DNA of 64,000 nt from Ensifer aridi (GTDB taxonomy: Bacteria; Pseudomonadota; Alphaproteobacteria; Rhizobiales; Rhizobiaceae): contig NZ_LUAV01000012.1 in the NCBI RefSeq assembly GCF_002078505.1, positions 125,177-189,176 of the forward strand, in the 5' to 3' direction. The notes under the pieces were generated by a model. That model saw only the letters and a program-made list of their open reading frames with translations. It searched no databases and was not told the DNA's origin. The position numbers and the translations under genes are program-made. Within the stretch, counting starts at the first letter, position 1; every line of letters starts with the position of its first letter. Shown piece by piece: positions 27,855 through 37,674 of the stretch.

Positions 27855-28639
27855 AAGCACAGCGCCTGGGCGCCTGGATCGCCATCGCCGTCGGAGCGAG
27901 CTATTTCATCATCCCGCTGCTCGGCACGCTGGAGTTCTCGCTGCGCATGCGGCGCGGCGCCTATTCCTTCGATGCTTACCAGTCGGTTTTCTCCGACATC
28001 CAGTTCCGCGAGACCTTCGGCTATTCGATCATAATGGCGCTGCTAACCATCGTCTTCGGCATGCTGCTCGTGGTGCCGACGGCCTATTGGGTGCGCCTGC
28101 GCCTGCCGCAGGTCCGCCCCGTCGTGGAGTTCGTGACACTGCTACCGCTCGTCATTCCGGCGATCGTCATCGTCTTCGGCTATCTGAGGCTCTACAATTC
28201 CTCGTCGATCCTGCCACTTACCGGCTCGACCTCCGGCACGAATGCGCTGCTCATGTTCTCCTACATGACGCTGTCGCTTCCCTACATGTACCGCGCCGTC
28301 GATACCGCCATGCGGGCAATCGATGTCCGGACGCTGACGGAAGCGGCCGAGAGCCTCGGCGCCAAATGGCCGACGATCCTTTTCCGCTGCATCTTCCCGA
28401 ACGTGATGAGCGGGGTGCTTTCCGGCGCCTTCATCACCTTCGCGATCGTAATGGGCGAATTCACCATGGCGGCGCTGCTCAACCGGCCGGCCTTTGGCCC
28501 CTATCTGCAGCTCGTCGGCGCCAACAAGGCCTACGAGCCCTCGGCGCTCGCGGTCATCGCCTTCGCCATCACCTGGCTCAGCATGGGGCTGATTCAGCTC
28601 GTGTCCCGCTTCCAGCAATCCGCTTCGCCCAAGGCTTGA
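27851..28639 (+). CDS. ABC transporter permease (PotC-like)
   Basis: This 262-residue second permease subunit has about six transmembrane segments and an EAA loop (LTEAAESLGAKWPTILFRCI). Its ATG at 27851 lies within the stop of the first permease. A longer same-frame extension beginning at 27026 is only an overlap with the upstream gene and is not real. The next gene, the ATPase, starts 4 bp after the stop. Confidence 0.9.
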   Translation: MKAQRLGAWIAIAVGASYFIIPLLGTLEFSLRMRRGAYSFDAYQSVFSDIQFRETFGYSIIMALLTIVFGMLLVVPTAYWVRLRLPQVRPVVEFVTLLPLVIPAIVIVFGYLRLYNSSSILPLTGSTSGTNALLMFSYMTLSLPYMYRAVDTAMRAIDVRTLTEAAESLGAKWPTILFRCIFPNVMSGVLSGAFITFAIVMGEFTMAALLNRPAFGPYLQLVGANKAYEPSALAVIAFAITWLSMGLIQLVSRFQQSASPKA

Positions 28640-28643
28640 TCAC

Positions 28644-29705
28644 ATGGCATTCCTGACGCTGACGAACATCCAAAAATCCTTCGGCCCGGTTCAGGTCGTG
28701 CACAACTTCAACATGGGCATCGACAGGGGCGAATTCGTTTCCTTTCTCGGCCCTTCCGGTTGCGGCAAGACGACCATCCTGCGCATGATCGCCGGCTTCG
28801 AGACGCCGTCCGGCGGCTCGATCGTCATCAACGGCAAGAATCAGGGCACGCTGAAGCCAAACCAGCGCAATATCGGCATGGTGTTCCAGGCTTATGCGCT
28901 GTTCCCGAACATGAACGTTCACGACAATGTCGCCTTCGGCCTCAAGGTCGCAGGCGCCTCCAAAACGGATATTGATATGCGGGTGAAGCAGATGCTCGGG
29001 CTCATCAAGCTCGAGCACCTGGCGGACCGCTTCCCCTATCAATTGTCCGGCGGCCAGCAGCAACGTGTGGCGCTCGCCCGCGCGATTGCCGTCAAGCCGC
29101 AAGTGCTGCTGCTCGACGAGCCGCTCTCCGCACTCGATGCGAAGATCCGCATCTCGCTACGAGAGGAGATACGGCAGATCCAGCAGCAGCTCGGAATCAC
29201 GACGGTATTCGTCACGCATGACCAAGAGGAGGCGCTCTCGATCTCCGACCGGATCGTCGTCATGAATGCCGGCCGCGCCGACCAGATCGGCACTCCCTTC
29301 GAGATCTACAATACGCCGGCGACCCGGTTCGTCGCCTCCTTCGTCGGCACGCTCAATATTATCGAGGGCAAGGTGGCCGATCCCGCGACCGGCGCCGTCA
29401 CCATCGGCGACCAGCGGATTTCTCTGAAAGAGCCCATTGCCGGCGTCAAAGGCGGCGACAGCATCTCGCTGGCGCTCAGGCCGGAGGCTGGCTCGATCGC
29501 CGAAGGTGCGCCAGGCGATACGGCCCTTCCCGGCGAAGTGGTCTCCACGAGCTTTCTCGGCTCCGTCATTCGCACCAAGCTGCGCGTCGGCGGCGACATC
29601 ATCTCCTTCGACATGTTCAACAATCCGGGCATGACCCCTCCGGTCGCCGGCGAACACGTCACGCTACGCTTCGCCGCCAAGGACCTGCTCGTCATCCGCG
29701 AGTAG
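28644..29705 (+). CDS. ABC transporter ATP-binding protein (PotA/FbpC-like)
   Basis: This 353-residue ATPase energises the importer. It contains Walker A GPSGCGKTT (about residues 38-46), Q-loop FQAYALFPNM, signature LSGGQQQRVALARA, Walker B LLLLDEPLSALD and the VTHDQEEA switch His. A TOBE domain follows at about 280-350. All catalytic residues are canonical, unlike the ATPases of the polyol locus downstream. It completes the SBP-permease-permease-ATPase operon that starts at 25792. Confidence 0.92.
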   Translation: MAFLTLTNIQKSFGPVQVVHNFNMGIDRGEFVSFLGPSGCGKTTILRMIAGFETPSGGSIVINGKNQGTLKPNQRNIGMVFQAYALFPNMNVHDNVAFGLKVAGASKTDIDMRVKQMLGLIKLEHLADRFPYQLSGGQQQRVALARAIAVKPQVLLLDEPLSALDAKIRISLREEIRQIQQQLGITTVFVTHDQEEALSISDRIVVMNAGRADQIGTPFEIYNTPATRFVASFVGTLNIIEGKVADPATGAVTIGDQRISLKEPIAGVKGGDSISLALRPEAGSIAEGAPGDTALPGEVVSTSFLGSVIRTKLRVGGDIISFDMFNNPGMTPPVAGEHVTLRFAAKDLLVIRE

Positions 29706-29830
29706 GTGGGCGCCCTGCCGGAACGATTTATCCGACACGCCGATGTCCTTGGAAAGATCTGTCGCGATTTCCCGCTTTTTCGTCGCTCGGCGCGTTTGAC
29801 CGCAGCCGAGTGGCCGATATAGTCGCAAGC

Positions 29831-30564
<734 letters not shown>

Positions 30565-30581
30565 GCAGCTTCCTCTAAAAG

Positions 30582-30627
30582 AAATGCGAAGGGGCGCGGC
30601 TGGCATCGGTCGCGCCCCTTCGCATTT
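30582..30627 (+). terminator. Intrinsic terminator after ribH2
   Basis: AAATGCGAAGGGGCGCG (30582-30598) pairs with CGCGCCCCTTCGCATTT (30611-30627): a perfect 17-bp stem and 12-nt loop, beginning 17 bp after the stop. Confidence 0.85.
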
Positions 30628-30722
30628 GCGCCGATTGAAAATTCGTGCGACCACGTTAGTAAACTTGACAAAATCTGAAAGATTATCCTTGCCGGCTGTG
30701 GGTGCCGGCCGAGAAAACGACC

Positions 30723-31607
30723 ATGACATTTCAGCCGCGCATGCAGAACAAGATCAGCGGTTTTTCGATCATAGGCGGCCTCAACCGCCGCGAATGGAAT
30801 GGTGTGGTCGCGGATGTCTGGGACGTGGAGTGCGTTCCGCATGCCGGCGGCTATTACGTTGCCGAGGACCCGCGCATGTTCATCGTCCTCGACGCCAAAG
30901 GTGGCGGCAATTGCAGGGTGAAGCTGGCCGCAAACGGCAAGGGTGTCGTCCAGAACTATCATCGGCAAGCCCTCTCCTATATTCCTGCCGGGATGGAATT
31001 GTGGACCGATGTGGTCGACGTCCACTATATCCGGCATCTCGATCTGCACTTCGATGTCGATGCGCTCAGCCGGCGCCTGAAGGAAGATCTGGACTCCGCC
31101 GCTATCGACAGGCCCCGGCTGATGTTCCAGGACGAGCGCTTTCTCCGGCTTGCAGGTCTGATCGCGGCCGAATGCCTCAATCCGCAACCGCTTCATGATC
31201 TCTACGGCGACGGGCTGACGGTAGCGCTCTTCGTCGACCTCATGAAAATCGGCAAGCGCGAGCCCCGCAAGCGCAGCCAGTTGGCGGGCTGGCAGTTGCG
31301 CCGTGCGATCGACTTCATCGAGGAGAACTTCGCCCGCAACGTCCGGCTGGAGGAACTTGCAAACCTCACCGGCCTCTCCCAATCACATTTCAGCCATGCC
31401 TTCAAATCCTCGACCGGTGTCGCCCCTCACCAGTGGCACATGAATGCCCGGGTCGAGCGGGCAAAGCAGATGCTGCTCAAGACCGACGTGTCGCTCACGA
31501 CGGTCGCCGCGGAGACCGGCTTTGCAGATCAGGCCCATTTCACCCGCGTCTTTCGCAAGACGATCGGCACGACTCCGGCCCTCTGGAAAAAGAGCCGCGG
31601 GGCCTAA
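30723..31607 (+). CDS. AraC-family transcriptional regulator
   Basis: This 294-residue regulator has an N-terminal ligand-type region (about 1-180) and two C-terminal AraC helix-turn-helix units (about 190-290: LEELANLTGLSQSHFSHAFK and VAAETGFADQAHFTRVFRK). The family activates transcription when it binds a small ligand. It lies 175 bp upstream of a TonB-dependent siderophore receptor on the same strand, an arrangement in which such regulators sense the imported ferric siderophore. ATG 30723 is chosen over a GTG at 30702; both lack a strong ribosome site. Confidence 0.85.
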   Translation: MTFQPRMQNKISGFSIIGGLNRREWNGVVADVWDVECVPHAGGYYVAEDPRMFIVLDAKGGGNCRVKLAANGKGVVQNYHRQALSYIPAGMELWTDVVDVHYIRHLDLHFDVDALSRRLKEDLDSAAIDRPRLMFQDERFLRLAGLIAAECLNPQPLHDLYGDGLTVALFVDLMKIGKREPRKRSQLAGWQLRRAIDFIEENFARNVRLEELANLTGLSQSHFSHAFKSSTGVAPHQWHMNARVERAKQMLLKTDVSLTTVAAETGFADQAHFTRVFRKTIGTTPALWKKSRGA

Positions 31608-31696
31608 CAAACGCGACGCCCGCCTGTGTGCACTGCGCAAAATTTGCCCAGGATCGTTCAATTTTCCCCGACTGCGACAAGCCGGGCCCGTATAGT

Positions 31697-31711
31697 TGAT
31701 TTAATCACTCA
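31697..31711 (+). promoter_or_regulatory. Candidate RirA iron-responsive (IRO) box before the siderophore receptor
   Basis: TGATTTAATCACTCA fits TGA-N9-TCA, the core of the IRO box bound by RirA in rhizobia. It lies 86 bp before the receptor start. A partly overlapping TGATTTAATCA is itself a palindrome. The motif is short, so chance matches are possible. Confidence 0.45.
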
Positions 31712-31782
31712 CCTTATCATTGAACAAAACCGGTAATGGTGCGATGGGCGCGCTCGGCCGAATTCGTGGCAGGAATGAAGAC

Positions 31783-34005
31783 ATGAAGCGCAAGGATCAT
31801 GGGGCACATCTGAAGCATGTCTTGGCGAGCGGAGCGGCACTTGCCACGTTGATGGCTGCGGGCGTGGCGCTGGCGCAGGATGGAAGCGCCACTCAGCTTG
31901 AACGGCTCGTCGTCGAGGGCGGGAATGTTGCGGACGACGGCGCCACCGGGCCAGTCGACGGCTACGTCGCCAAGGCCACGGCGACCGGTTCGAAAACGGC
32001 CACTCCCCTCACCGAGATTCCGCAATCGATATCCGTAGTCGGCCGCGAGGAACTGGACGACCGAGCCGTCGTCAACAAGGTCGACGAGGCGCTGCGTTAT
32101 ACGCCCGGCGTGATGGCCGCGCCCTTCGGTGTCGATCCCGACACCGACTGGTTCTACGTCCGAGGCTTCGACGCCGCGCAGACAGGTGTCTTTCTCGACG
32201 GCCTCTCCCTCTACAGCTACGCTTTCGGCAATTTCCAGATCGATCCTTTCATGCTGGAGCGGATCGAGGTGCTGAAGGGGCCGGCCTCCGTGCTCTATGG
32301 CGGCGCCAATCCGGGCGGTATCATCAATCTGATCAGCAAGCGGCCGCTCGACGAGCCTCTCTACTATAACGAGCTCGGCATCAACAGCGACGGCAACGCC
32401 TTCACCGGCTTCGACGTTAACGACCGGCTGACCGAGGATGGAACGTTACTCTATCGCCTGACCGGTAAGATCGCCGGCGGGGACAACTACTCGGATGTTT
32501 CCAAAGACGTGCGCGGTTTCATCCTTCCTCAAGTGACCTATGCGCCCGACGAAGCAACCAGCCTTACTGTCTATGGTTTGCTGCAGGGACTCGATCAAGT
32601 CCATGTCGGCAACGGCTTCCTGCCCTATGTGGGAACCGTAGTCGATGCGCCCTTCGGCAAGATCGACCGGGATGCCTACTTCGGCGAGCCGGATATCGAC
32701 GAGGGAACCTACACCCAGCAGATGCTCGGCTACGAGTTCAAGCACGACTTCGATAACGGCTGGACCTTCACCCAGAACGCGCGCTACGCCCATCTCCACA
32801 AGCACGAGAAGTACCCCTATCCCTATGGCTATGTCGGCCCGGGCTTTGGCAATGTCGAGCCCATCGGTCCGGACTACCTCCTGAACCGCATCGGCTTCGA
32901 GGCGACGTCGAAGGTGGACAGCTTCTCAATCGACAACCGGGCCGAGACGGACTTCGATCTCGGCGGCACGACCCACACTTTTCTCGCCGGCCTCGACTAC
33001 AAATACTACCGGCTTGACCATGTCGGGGCGTCGGGAGGCGCGACGCCGATCAGCCCCACTGATCCGGTCTACGGTGTGCCGCAGGGGCCAACCGCCGTCT
33101 ACATCAACCAAATTTTCACCCAGCAGCAGCTCGGCATCTACGTCCAGGACCAGATTCGCTTCGGCGGCGGTTGGCTTGTCACGCTCAACGGCCGCTACGA
33201 CTATGTGGACACCGACCTCAAGAACGGCCCTACCGCCTGGTCCGGGCCTTCCAACTTTGGATATGATGACGGCGCGCTCAGCGGCCGCGCTGGTCTCGCC
33301 TACGAGTTCGAGAACGGCCTCACGCCTTATGTGAGCGTCGCCACCTTCTTCAACCCGCTCGTGGGCTCGCGCGACTCGGACCCGGATCCTCTGGTCACGA
33401 TTCTGATTCCCCTGAAACCCGAAGAAGGCCTCCAGTACGAAGCAGGAATCAAATACGAGCCGACCTTTATCGACGGCTTGTTCACCGCCTCCGTCTTCGA
33501 GATAACCAAGCGGAATGTCCAGGTGACCGACACCCTTGGGATCTCCACCCAGCGGGGTGAAGTGCGCTCCCGCGGGATCGAACTCGAGGGCAAGATCAAC
33601 CTTGATGAAAACTGGAAGGTCATCTCCGCTTTCAGCTATACCGACATCGAGATTACGGAAGACACAAATCCGTCGCTGCTCGGCAAGTCGCCCTATCTCA
33701 TCCCCGAAACGCAGGCCTCGCTTTGGCTCGACTACACGGTTCCGACCGGAGCGCTCGAAGGCGTAAGCCTCGGCGCCGGCGTCCGGCACCAGGGCGAATC
33801 CTGGGCCGACTCAGAGAACACGAAGAAAGTTCCGGCTGCGACGCTGGTCGATGCTGCCATACGCTACGAGAAGAACGACTGGGCGGCATCGCTCAACGTC
33901 GCCAACCTCTTCGACAAGGAATATGTCAAAGGATGCCAGGGCCTCCTGACCTGCGGCTACGGCGAAAGCAGGACGTTCACGCTGAAGCTCAGCAAGACAT
34001 GGTGA
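31783..34005 (+). CDS. TonB-dependent siderophore receptor
   Basis: This 740-residue outer-membrane protein is predicted to import a ferric siderophore, energised by TonB. A signal peptide ends at about residue 32 (GVALAQ). A TonB-box-like LERLVVEG is near residues 40-47. The plug domain (about 60-185) has IPQSISVVGREEL and VLYGGANPGGIINLISKRP. A 22-strand type barrel follows to the C-terminal LSKTW, ending in Trp as usual. The family is close to FhuA/FoxA-type hydroxamate receptors; the exact siderophore is not readable. ATG 31783 is preferred because AGGA precedes it; the frame is open from 31720. Confidence 0.92.
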   Translation: MKRKDHGAHLKHVLASGAALATLMAAGVALAQDGSATQLERLVVEGGNVADDGATGPVDGYVAKATATGSKTATPLTEIPQSISVVGREELDDRAVVNKVDEALRYTPGVMAAPFGVDPDTDWFYVRGFDAAQTGVFLDGLSLYSYAFGNFQIDPFMLERIEVLKGPASVLYGGANPGGIINLISKRPLDEPLYYNELGINSDGNAFTGFDVNDRLTEDGTLLYRLTGKIAGGDNYSDVSKDVRGFILPQVTYAPDEATSLTVYGLLQGLDQVHVGNGFLPYVGTVVDAPFGKIDRDAYFGEPDIDEGTYTQQMLGYEFKHDFDNGWTFTQNARYAHLHKHEKYPYPYGYVGPGFGNVEPIGPDYLLNRIGFEATSKVDSFSIDNRAETDFDLGGTTHTFLAGLDYKYYRLDHVGASGGATPISPTDPVYGVPQGPTAVYINQIFTQQQLGIYVQDQIRFGGGWLVTLNGRYDYVDTDLKNGPTAWSGPSNFGYDDGALSGRAGLAYEFENGLTPYVSVATFFNPLVGSRDSDPDPLVTILIPLKPEEGLQYEAGIKYEPTFIDGLFTASVFEITKRNVQVTDTLGISTQRGEVRSRGIELEGKINLDENWKVISAFSYTDIEITEDTNPSLLGKSPYLIPETQASLWLDYTVPTGALEGVSLGAGVRHQGESWADSENTKKVPAATLVDAAIRYEKNDWAASLNVANLFDKEYVKGCQGLLTCGYGESRTFTLKLSKTW

Positions 34006-34090
34006 CCTCCGCTCAAGAAGCTGAATCGCCGTGTGAAGGACCTGAATCCAAGTATTGGAAGATCACCAAGCCACTGATCCGATTCGACAT

Positions 34091-35377
34091 TCAACGGGTA
34101 GAGATCGGTTGCTGATCCGGGTGCAGCTCCTCCCTCAGCGCATCCTGCAACGCCCGCACACGGTTCTGGTGGCCCGCAAACTCATAACCAACGATCGTCA
34201 CGACCGGCGCCAGCATCAGGATGATGAGGCATATCGTCATGGGGATGCCCGCTGCCGCTGCAGCAACCGATGCGGCCAGCACGAACGCCGTGCCGGCCAG
34301 AAGCCAAATGTGGAGACGGTCCGAACGGCGCAGCAGATAGGTATACATAGCATAGATCAGCGCCACATAGATCGCCACGGGAACAACCACCGTCATCACC
34401 GTTGCCACCGAGGAAATATGCGCCTTGTGCTCGATGTAATAGGCGGCGACATGCAAGCCAGCGCCGGTAGCGACGATCGCGGCGAAGATCAGCATGTGAC
34501 CGTAGCCCCAAACGAAGGCGCGCTTGCGGAACCGGTGCAGGATCTCCGCGCTCGGAAGCATGAAATAGATCCACCACATGCCGAAGGTCAGTCCCGTGCC
34601 AGCGATGCAGACGAGGGCGACGTCAGGGTTCCAGCCGTGCCCTTCGACAACGGCCGTGACCGAAGCGACCGTTCCGACCACGCCTTCGCCGAGGGCAATG
34701 ATAGCGAGCAGGCTATAGCGCTCGGCGATATGGTGGGCATGCCAGGGCGTTCCTCCCTGAAACGATTCCGCGATTACCGGCCCCGCCATCTCGACTGCCG
34801 TCAACACCACGACGAAGGCCAAGGTCACAAGTAGCGAGAAATCGATGAAGATCAGGATGACCCAGCCTAGCTGGGCGATGGAAACGGCCGTTGCATAGGT
34901 CATGCAGGCTTTGCGGCGGGAAGGATCCTGACGGGCCGCCCGAAGCCACTGGAATACCATGGCAACGCGCATCACCACATAGCCGAGCACCATGACGCCG
35001 TTGTTGAGGTATTCACCTTTGTCGATCGACTCGAACATCGGCGGCAGTCCGATGGCGAGGATCAGCACCCCGACCATCTGCACCATCGTCACTGAGCGGA
35101 ATACCCAGTCATCCGTGTCGTAGGCGGAAGCGAACCAGGAGAAGTTCACCCAGGCCCAGCAGATCGCGAAACTGGCGAAGCCGAAACCGATCAGCCCGGC
35201 CTTGAAATGCCCTTCCGCCAGCAGATGCGCGAGCTGCGACGCGGCAAGGCTGAAGGCGATGACGAAGGTCAGGTCGAAGAGCAATTCGAGCGGCGTCGCC
35301 GCGCGATGTCCCTCATGCGGGTCGCGCCCGCTCATTCTTGATACGTGATGCGCGCCCGGCTGTTTGGTCTCGGACAT
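34091..35377 (-). CDS. Low temperature requirement protein A (LtrA) family membrane protein
   Basis: This 428-residue integral membrane protein of the LtrA family has about ten or eleven hydrophobic segments. The N-terminal motif TPLELLFDLTFVIAFS and the central ERYSLLAIIALGEG are the characteristic conserved segments. The name comes from a Listeria cold-growth mutant; the biochemical role is unknown. It lies between the convergent siderophore receptor and the terminator of the polyol locus, with its own transcript. No functional link to either neighbour is seen. Confidence 0.85.
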   Translation of the reverse strand: MSETKQPGAHHVSRMSGRDPHEGHRAATPLELLFDLTFVIAFSLAASQLAHLLAEGHFKAGLIGFGFASFAICWAWVNFSWFASAYDTDDWVFRSVTMVQMVGVLILAIGLPPMFESIDKGEYLNNGVMVLGYVVMRVAMVFQWLRAARQDPSRRKACMTYATAVSIAQLGWVILIFIDFSLLVTLAFVVVLTAVEMAGPVIAESFQGGTPWHAHHIAERYSLLAIIALGEGVVGTVASVTAVVEGHGWNPDVALVCIAGTGLTFGMWWIYFMLPSAEILHRFRKRAFVWGYGHMLIFAAIVATGAGLHVAAYYIEHKAHISSVATVMTVVVPVAIYVALIYAMYTYLLRRSDRLHIWLLAGTAFVLAASVAAAAAGIPMTICLIILMLAPVVTIVGYEFAGHQNRVRALQDALREELHPDQQPISTR

Positions 35378-35439
35378 GAAATGCTCCTCGCTGATGCGCG
35401 GGCATCTTCAAGTCTTTGCCGAAAATCCGTCAAGGCCGC

Positions 35440-35470
35440 AAAAGCGAAAACACCCGGCATTGCTGCCGGG
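35440..35470 (-). terminator. Intrinsic terminator of the polyol (ery) locus
   Basis: On the minus strand CCCGGCA and TGCCGGG form a 7-bp stem with a 4-nt loop (35453-35470), followed by TGTTTTCGCTTTT. It lies 58 bp after the rpiB stop and marks the end of the 17-gene locus. Confidence 0.7.
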
Positions 35471-35527
35471 CGCCTCGCTACAGGCCCATGAGGGAGGATC
35501 AGCCTGAGCCTGCAGAAATCGCGGTCG

Positions 35528-35965
35528 TCACCTTGCGGCGTCGAGACGGTCGATCGCCTGCACATTGGCGGCCGAAGGCCCGTTCGGGTCGAACTCCGAG
35601 GCAAGCCAGGTATCGACGATCGATTTCGCCAGCTCCGGCCCGATGACGCGCGCGCCCATGGTGATGATCTGGGCATTGTTGGACTTCGCCGCGCGCTCGG
35701 CGGAATAGGTGTCGTGGGTCAGCGCCGCACGGATGCCCGGCACCTTGTTGGCCGAGATGCAGACGCCGATGCCGGTGCCGCAGATCAGGATGCCGCGGTC
35801 GTTCTCGCCGGCCGTGATCGTCTGCGCCAGATCGCGAGAGAGATCGGCATAATAGCCGGCATGGCTCAAGTCCTTCACCTCGATATCGGCTTTGCCGGCG
35901 AGATGCGCGGCGATGACGTCGAGCAAGGGCTTGCCTGCGCTGTCAGCTCCGATCGCGATTTTCAT
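35528..35965 (-). CDS. rpiB: RpiB/EryI-type isomerase (D-erythrose-4-phosphate isomerase)
   Basis: This 145-residue protein belongs to the ribose-5-phosphate isomerase B family, with [12 protein letters not shown] at the N terminus, the [13 protein letters not shown] loop carrying the catalytic Cys, and a [16 protein letters not shown] motif. In Brucella the homologue next to a TpiA-like protein (EryI) converts D-erythrulose-4-phosphate to D-erythrose-4-phosphate in erythritol breakdown. The position here, directly after tpiB, is the same. ATG 35965 gives the standard N terminus. It is the last gene of the locus. The name rpiB follows Sinorhizobium usage. Confidence 0.9.
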   Translation of the reverse strand: MKIAIGADSAGKPLLDVIAAHLAGKADIEVKDLSHAGYYADLSRDLAQTITAGENDRGILICGTGIGVCISANKVPGIRAALTHDTYSAERAAKSNNAQIITMGARVIGPELAKSIVDTWLASEFDPNGPSAANVQAIDRLDAAR

Positions 35966-36008
35966 GGATGTTTCCTTTCCGCACTTGTTGGAGACCATGT
36001 GGCGATTC

Positions 36009-36776
36009 TCAAATCGCCTTGGCCACGCGTTGCAAAATGTCGAGATAGCCGCCGACGTCCCAAGCCGAACGGCCGATGAAAAGACCGTCGATATGGGGCT
36101 CAGCGATCAGTTCCTCGCAGTTCTCAGGGTGGACGCTGCCGCCGTAGAGCACCGGCACTACGACGCCGAGCGCGGCTTTTGCGACCTCGGCGATCAGTCT
36201 GTGGCGAGCATCTGCATAATCGGCGGTCGCCGGTATGCCGTTTACCCCGATCGCCCAGACGGGCTCGTAGGCGAGCAGGATCGGCGCATTCGTGGCCGCT
36301 CCTTCGAGGAAGGCGAAGGCGCCTTCCACCTGACGCGTCAACACCGCATCCGCCTGGCCGGCCTCCCGTTCGGCGAGCGTTTCGCCGATGCAGATCAGCG
36401 GAACGAGACCGTGCTTCACGGCAGCCGCGGTCTTCAGCCCCACGGTGCGGTCGGTCTCGCCGAAATGTTCACGGCGCTCGCTGTGACCGAGCTCGACGAT
36501 GTCGAGATGGCAGTCCTTGAGCATCAGGGGGGAGATCTCTCCGGTCCAGGCCCCTGCATCTTCCCAATGCATGTTTTGCGCACCGACCTTGACGCTCGTC
36601 GCCTTCAGCCTCTCCTTCACCTGCCGAACCGCCGTAAAAGGCGGAATGACGAAACGTTGGATGCGCGGGTCGCGCGAAGCATCGGCGGCGGCAAGACCGT
36701 CGGCGAAGGTCATCGCCTCCGCCAGCGTCTTGTTCATCTTCCAGCTCGTGCCGACCCAGAGCCCTGACTTGCTCAT
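36009..36776 (-). CDS. tpiB: TpiB/EryH-type triose-phosphate-isomerase-like enzyme (D-3-tetrulose-4-phosphate isomerase)
   Basis: This 255-residue TIM-barrel enzyme has the triosephosphate isomerase catalytic residues: Lys in TSWKMNKT, His in [13 protein letters not shown], and Glu in [10 protein letters not shown], with the YGGSV phosphate site near the end. The Brucella homologue (TpiA2, renamed EryH) isomerises D-3-tetrulose-4-phosphate in the erythritol pathway. It overlaps the stop of the DeoR gene by four bases (ATGA) and precedes rpiB by 43 bp. The isomerase role is inferred from context and homology; some glycolytic activity cannot be excluded. Confidence 0.9.
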   Translation of the reverse strand: MSKSGLWVGTSWKMNKTLAEAMTFADGLAAADASRDPRIQRFVIPPFTAVRQVKERLKATSVKVGAQNMHWEDAGAWTGEISPLMLKDCHLDIVELGHSERREHFGETDRTVGLKTAAAVKHGLVPLICIGETLAEREAGQADAVLTRQVEGAFAFLEGAATNAPILLAYEPVWAIGVNGIPATADYADARHRLIAEVAKAALGVVVPVLYGGSVHPENCEELIAEPHIDGLFIGRSAWDVGGYLDILQRVAKAI

Positions 36777-37558
36777 GCCTTCTCCGATATCCTTTGATTG
36801 CTGACCCTGATGAGCTTAACCCCGGTATCGTCGAGAACCGCCGCGTGTTGGTCCGAAACGCCGTCGCTGCTCAGCACGGCATCGAAGGCCTCAAGCCCGG
36901 TCAGGAAATGCAGAGCCGAGCGCCCGAACTTGCCATGATCCACGAGCAGGTATTTGCGGCTTGCCGATTTCACCATCTGGCGCTTTGTCTGCACGACCTC
37001 CTGATCCTGATGGAAAGCGATCGCGCCCTCGATCGCCGAACTCGACAGGAAGGCCACGTCGGCGCGGAGCGACCGTAACGCCTCCTCGGTAACGATGCCG
37101 AAGAACCCGTTGAATTTCTTGCTGTAATGCCCGCCGAGCGCGATCAGATTGATGCCCGGCGCGCCGGAAAGCTCGGCGATCACCCCGAGATTGTTGGTGA
37201 TGACGGTGAGCGGGCGGATATCCTTGAGAAAGGCGGCAATCGCGCCGGTGGTCGAGCTGTCGTCGATGATGATGCTCTGGCCGGGCTCGATCAGCGTTGC
37301 CGCGTGCTCGGCGATCCGCCGCTTCTCGCTCGCCGCGATCTTTTCCCGATAGCGGAAATCGCTTTCGAATTGCGGGCTCGATTGAATCGAGGCGCCCCCA
37401 TGGACCTTGCGCAACAGCCCCGCCTGCTCAAGGTCGTCGAGATCGCGGTGAACGGTCATCTTGCTGACGCCGAAGCGCAGCGCAAGATCCTCGACGGAGG
37501 CCGTTCCCGCCTCCATCAGCACCTCCATGATCGCCTCTCGCCTGTCTTCCGGTTTCAT
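36773..37558 (-). CDS. DeoR-family transcriptional regulator of the polyol locus
   Basis: This 261-residue repressor has a DeoR N-terminal helix-turn-helix (about residues 5-60, with SKMTVHRDLDDLEQAGLLRK) and a C-terminal sugar-phosphate-sensing domain (IDDSSTTGAIAAFL, then VTNNLGV and KYLLVDHGKFGR). It is the first gene of the deoR-tpiB-rpiB unit, and its start is followed by an overlap with tpiB. In S. meliloti I recall the equivalent gene being called eryR. Direct repeats just upstream (37619-37674) are candidate operators. ATG 37558 is preferred over an upstream GTG at 37600. Confidence 0.88.
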   Translation of the reverse strand: MKPEDRREAIMEVLMEAGTASVEDLALRFGVSKMTVHRDLDDLEQAGLLRKVHGGASIQSSPQFESDFRYREKIAASEKRRIAEHAATLIEPGQSIIIDDSSTTGAIAAFLKDIRPLTVITNNLGVIAELSGAPGINLIALGGHYSKKFNGFFGIVTEEALRSLRADVAFLSSSAIEGAIAFHQDQEVVQTKRQMVKSASRKYLLVDHGKFGRSALHFLTGLEAFDAVLSSDGVSDQHAAVLDDTGVKLIRVSNQRISEKA

Positions 37559-37618
37559 CGCACGTCCCGAGCCCAGCGCAACCTGCCTCCGCGCCACCAC
37601 GGAGAAGATAACATGAAG

Positions 37619-37674
37619 ATGTGATACTTCAACTTAAATTGTGAGTTTTTGTTACGTCTGAATGTGATATTTCA
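37619..37674 (-). promoter_or_regulatory. Direct repeats upstream of the DeoR-tpiB-rpiB unit (candidate operator)
   Basis: ATGTGATACTTCA (37619-37631) and ATGTGATATTTCA (37662-37674) match at 12 of 13 positions and start 43 bp apart. A weaker ATTGTGAG copy sits at 37638. The second overlaps the eryC stop codon. They flank the likely promoter of the DeoR gene. Confidence 0.5.

Noticed and set aside
30665-30689. TTGACA followed by TATCCT before the AraC gene as a sigma-70 promoter
   Set aside because: The spacer is only 13 bp, too short for a normal promoter, so I do not claim it.
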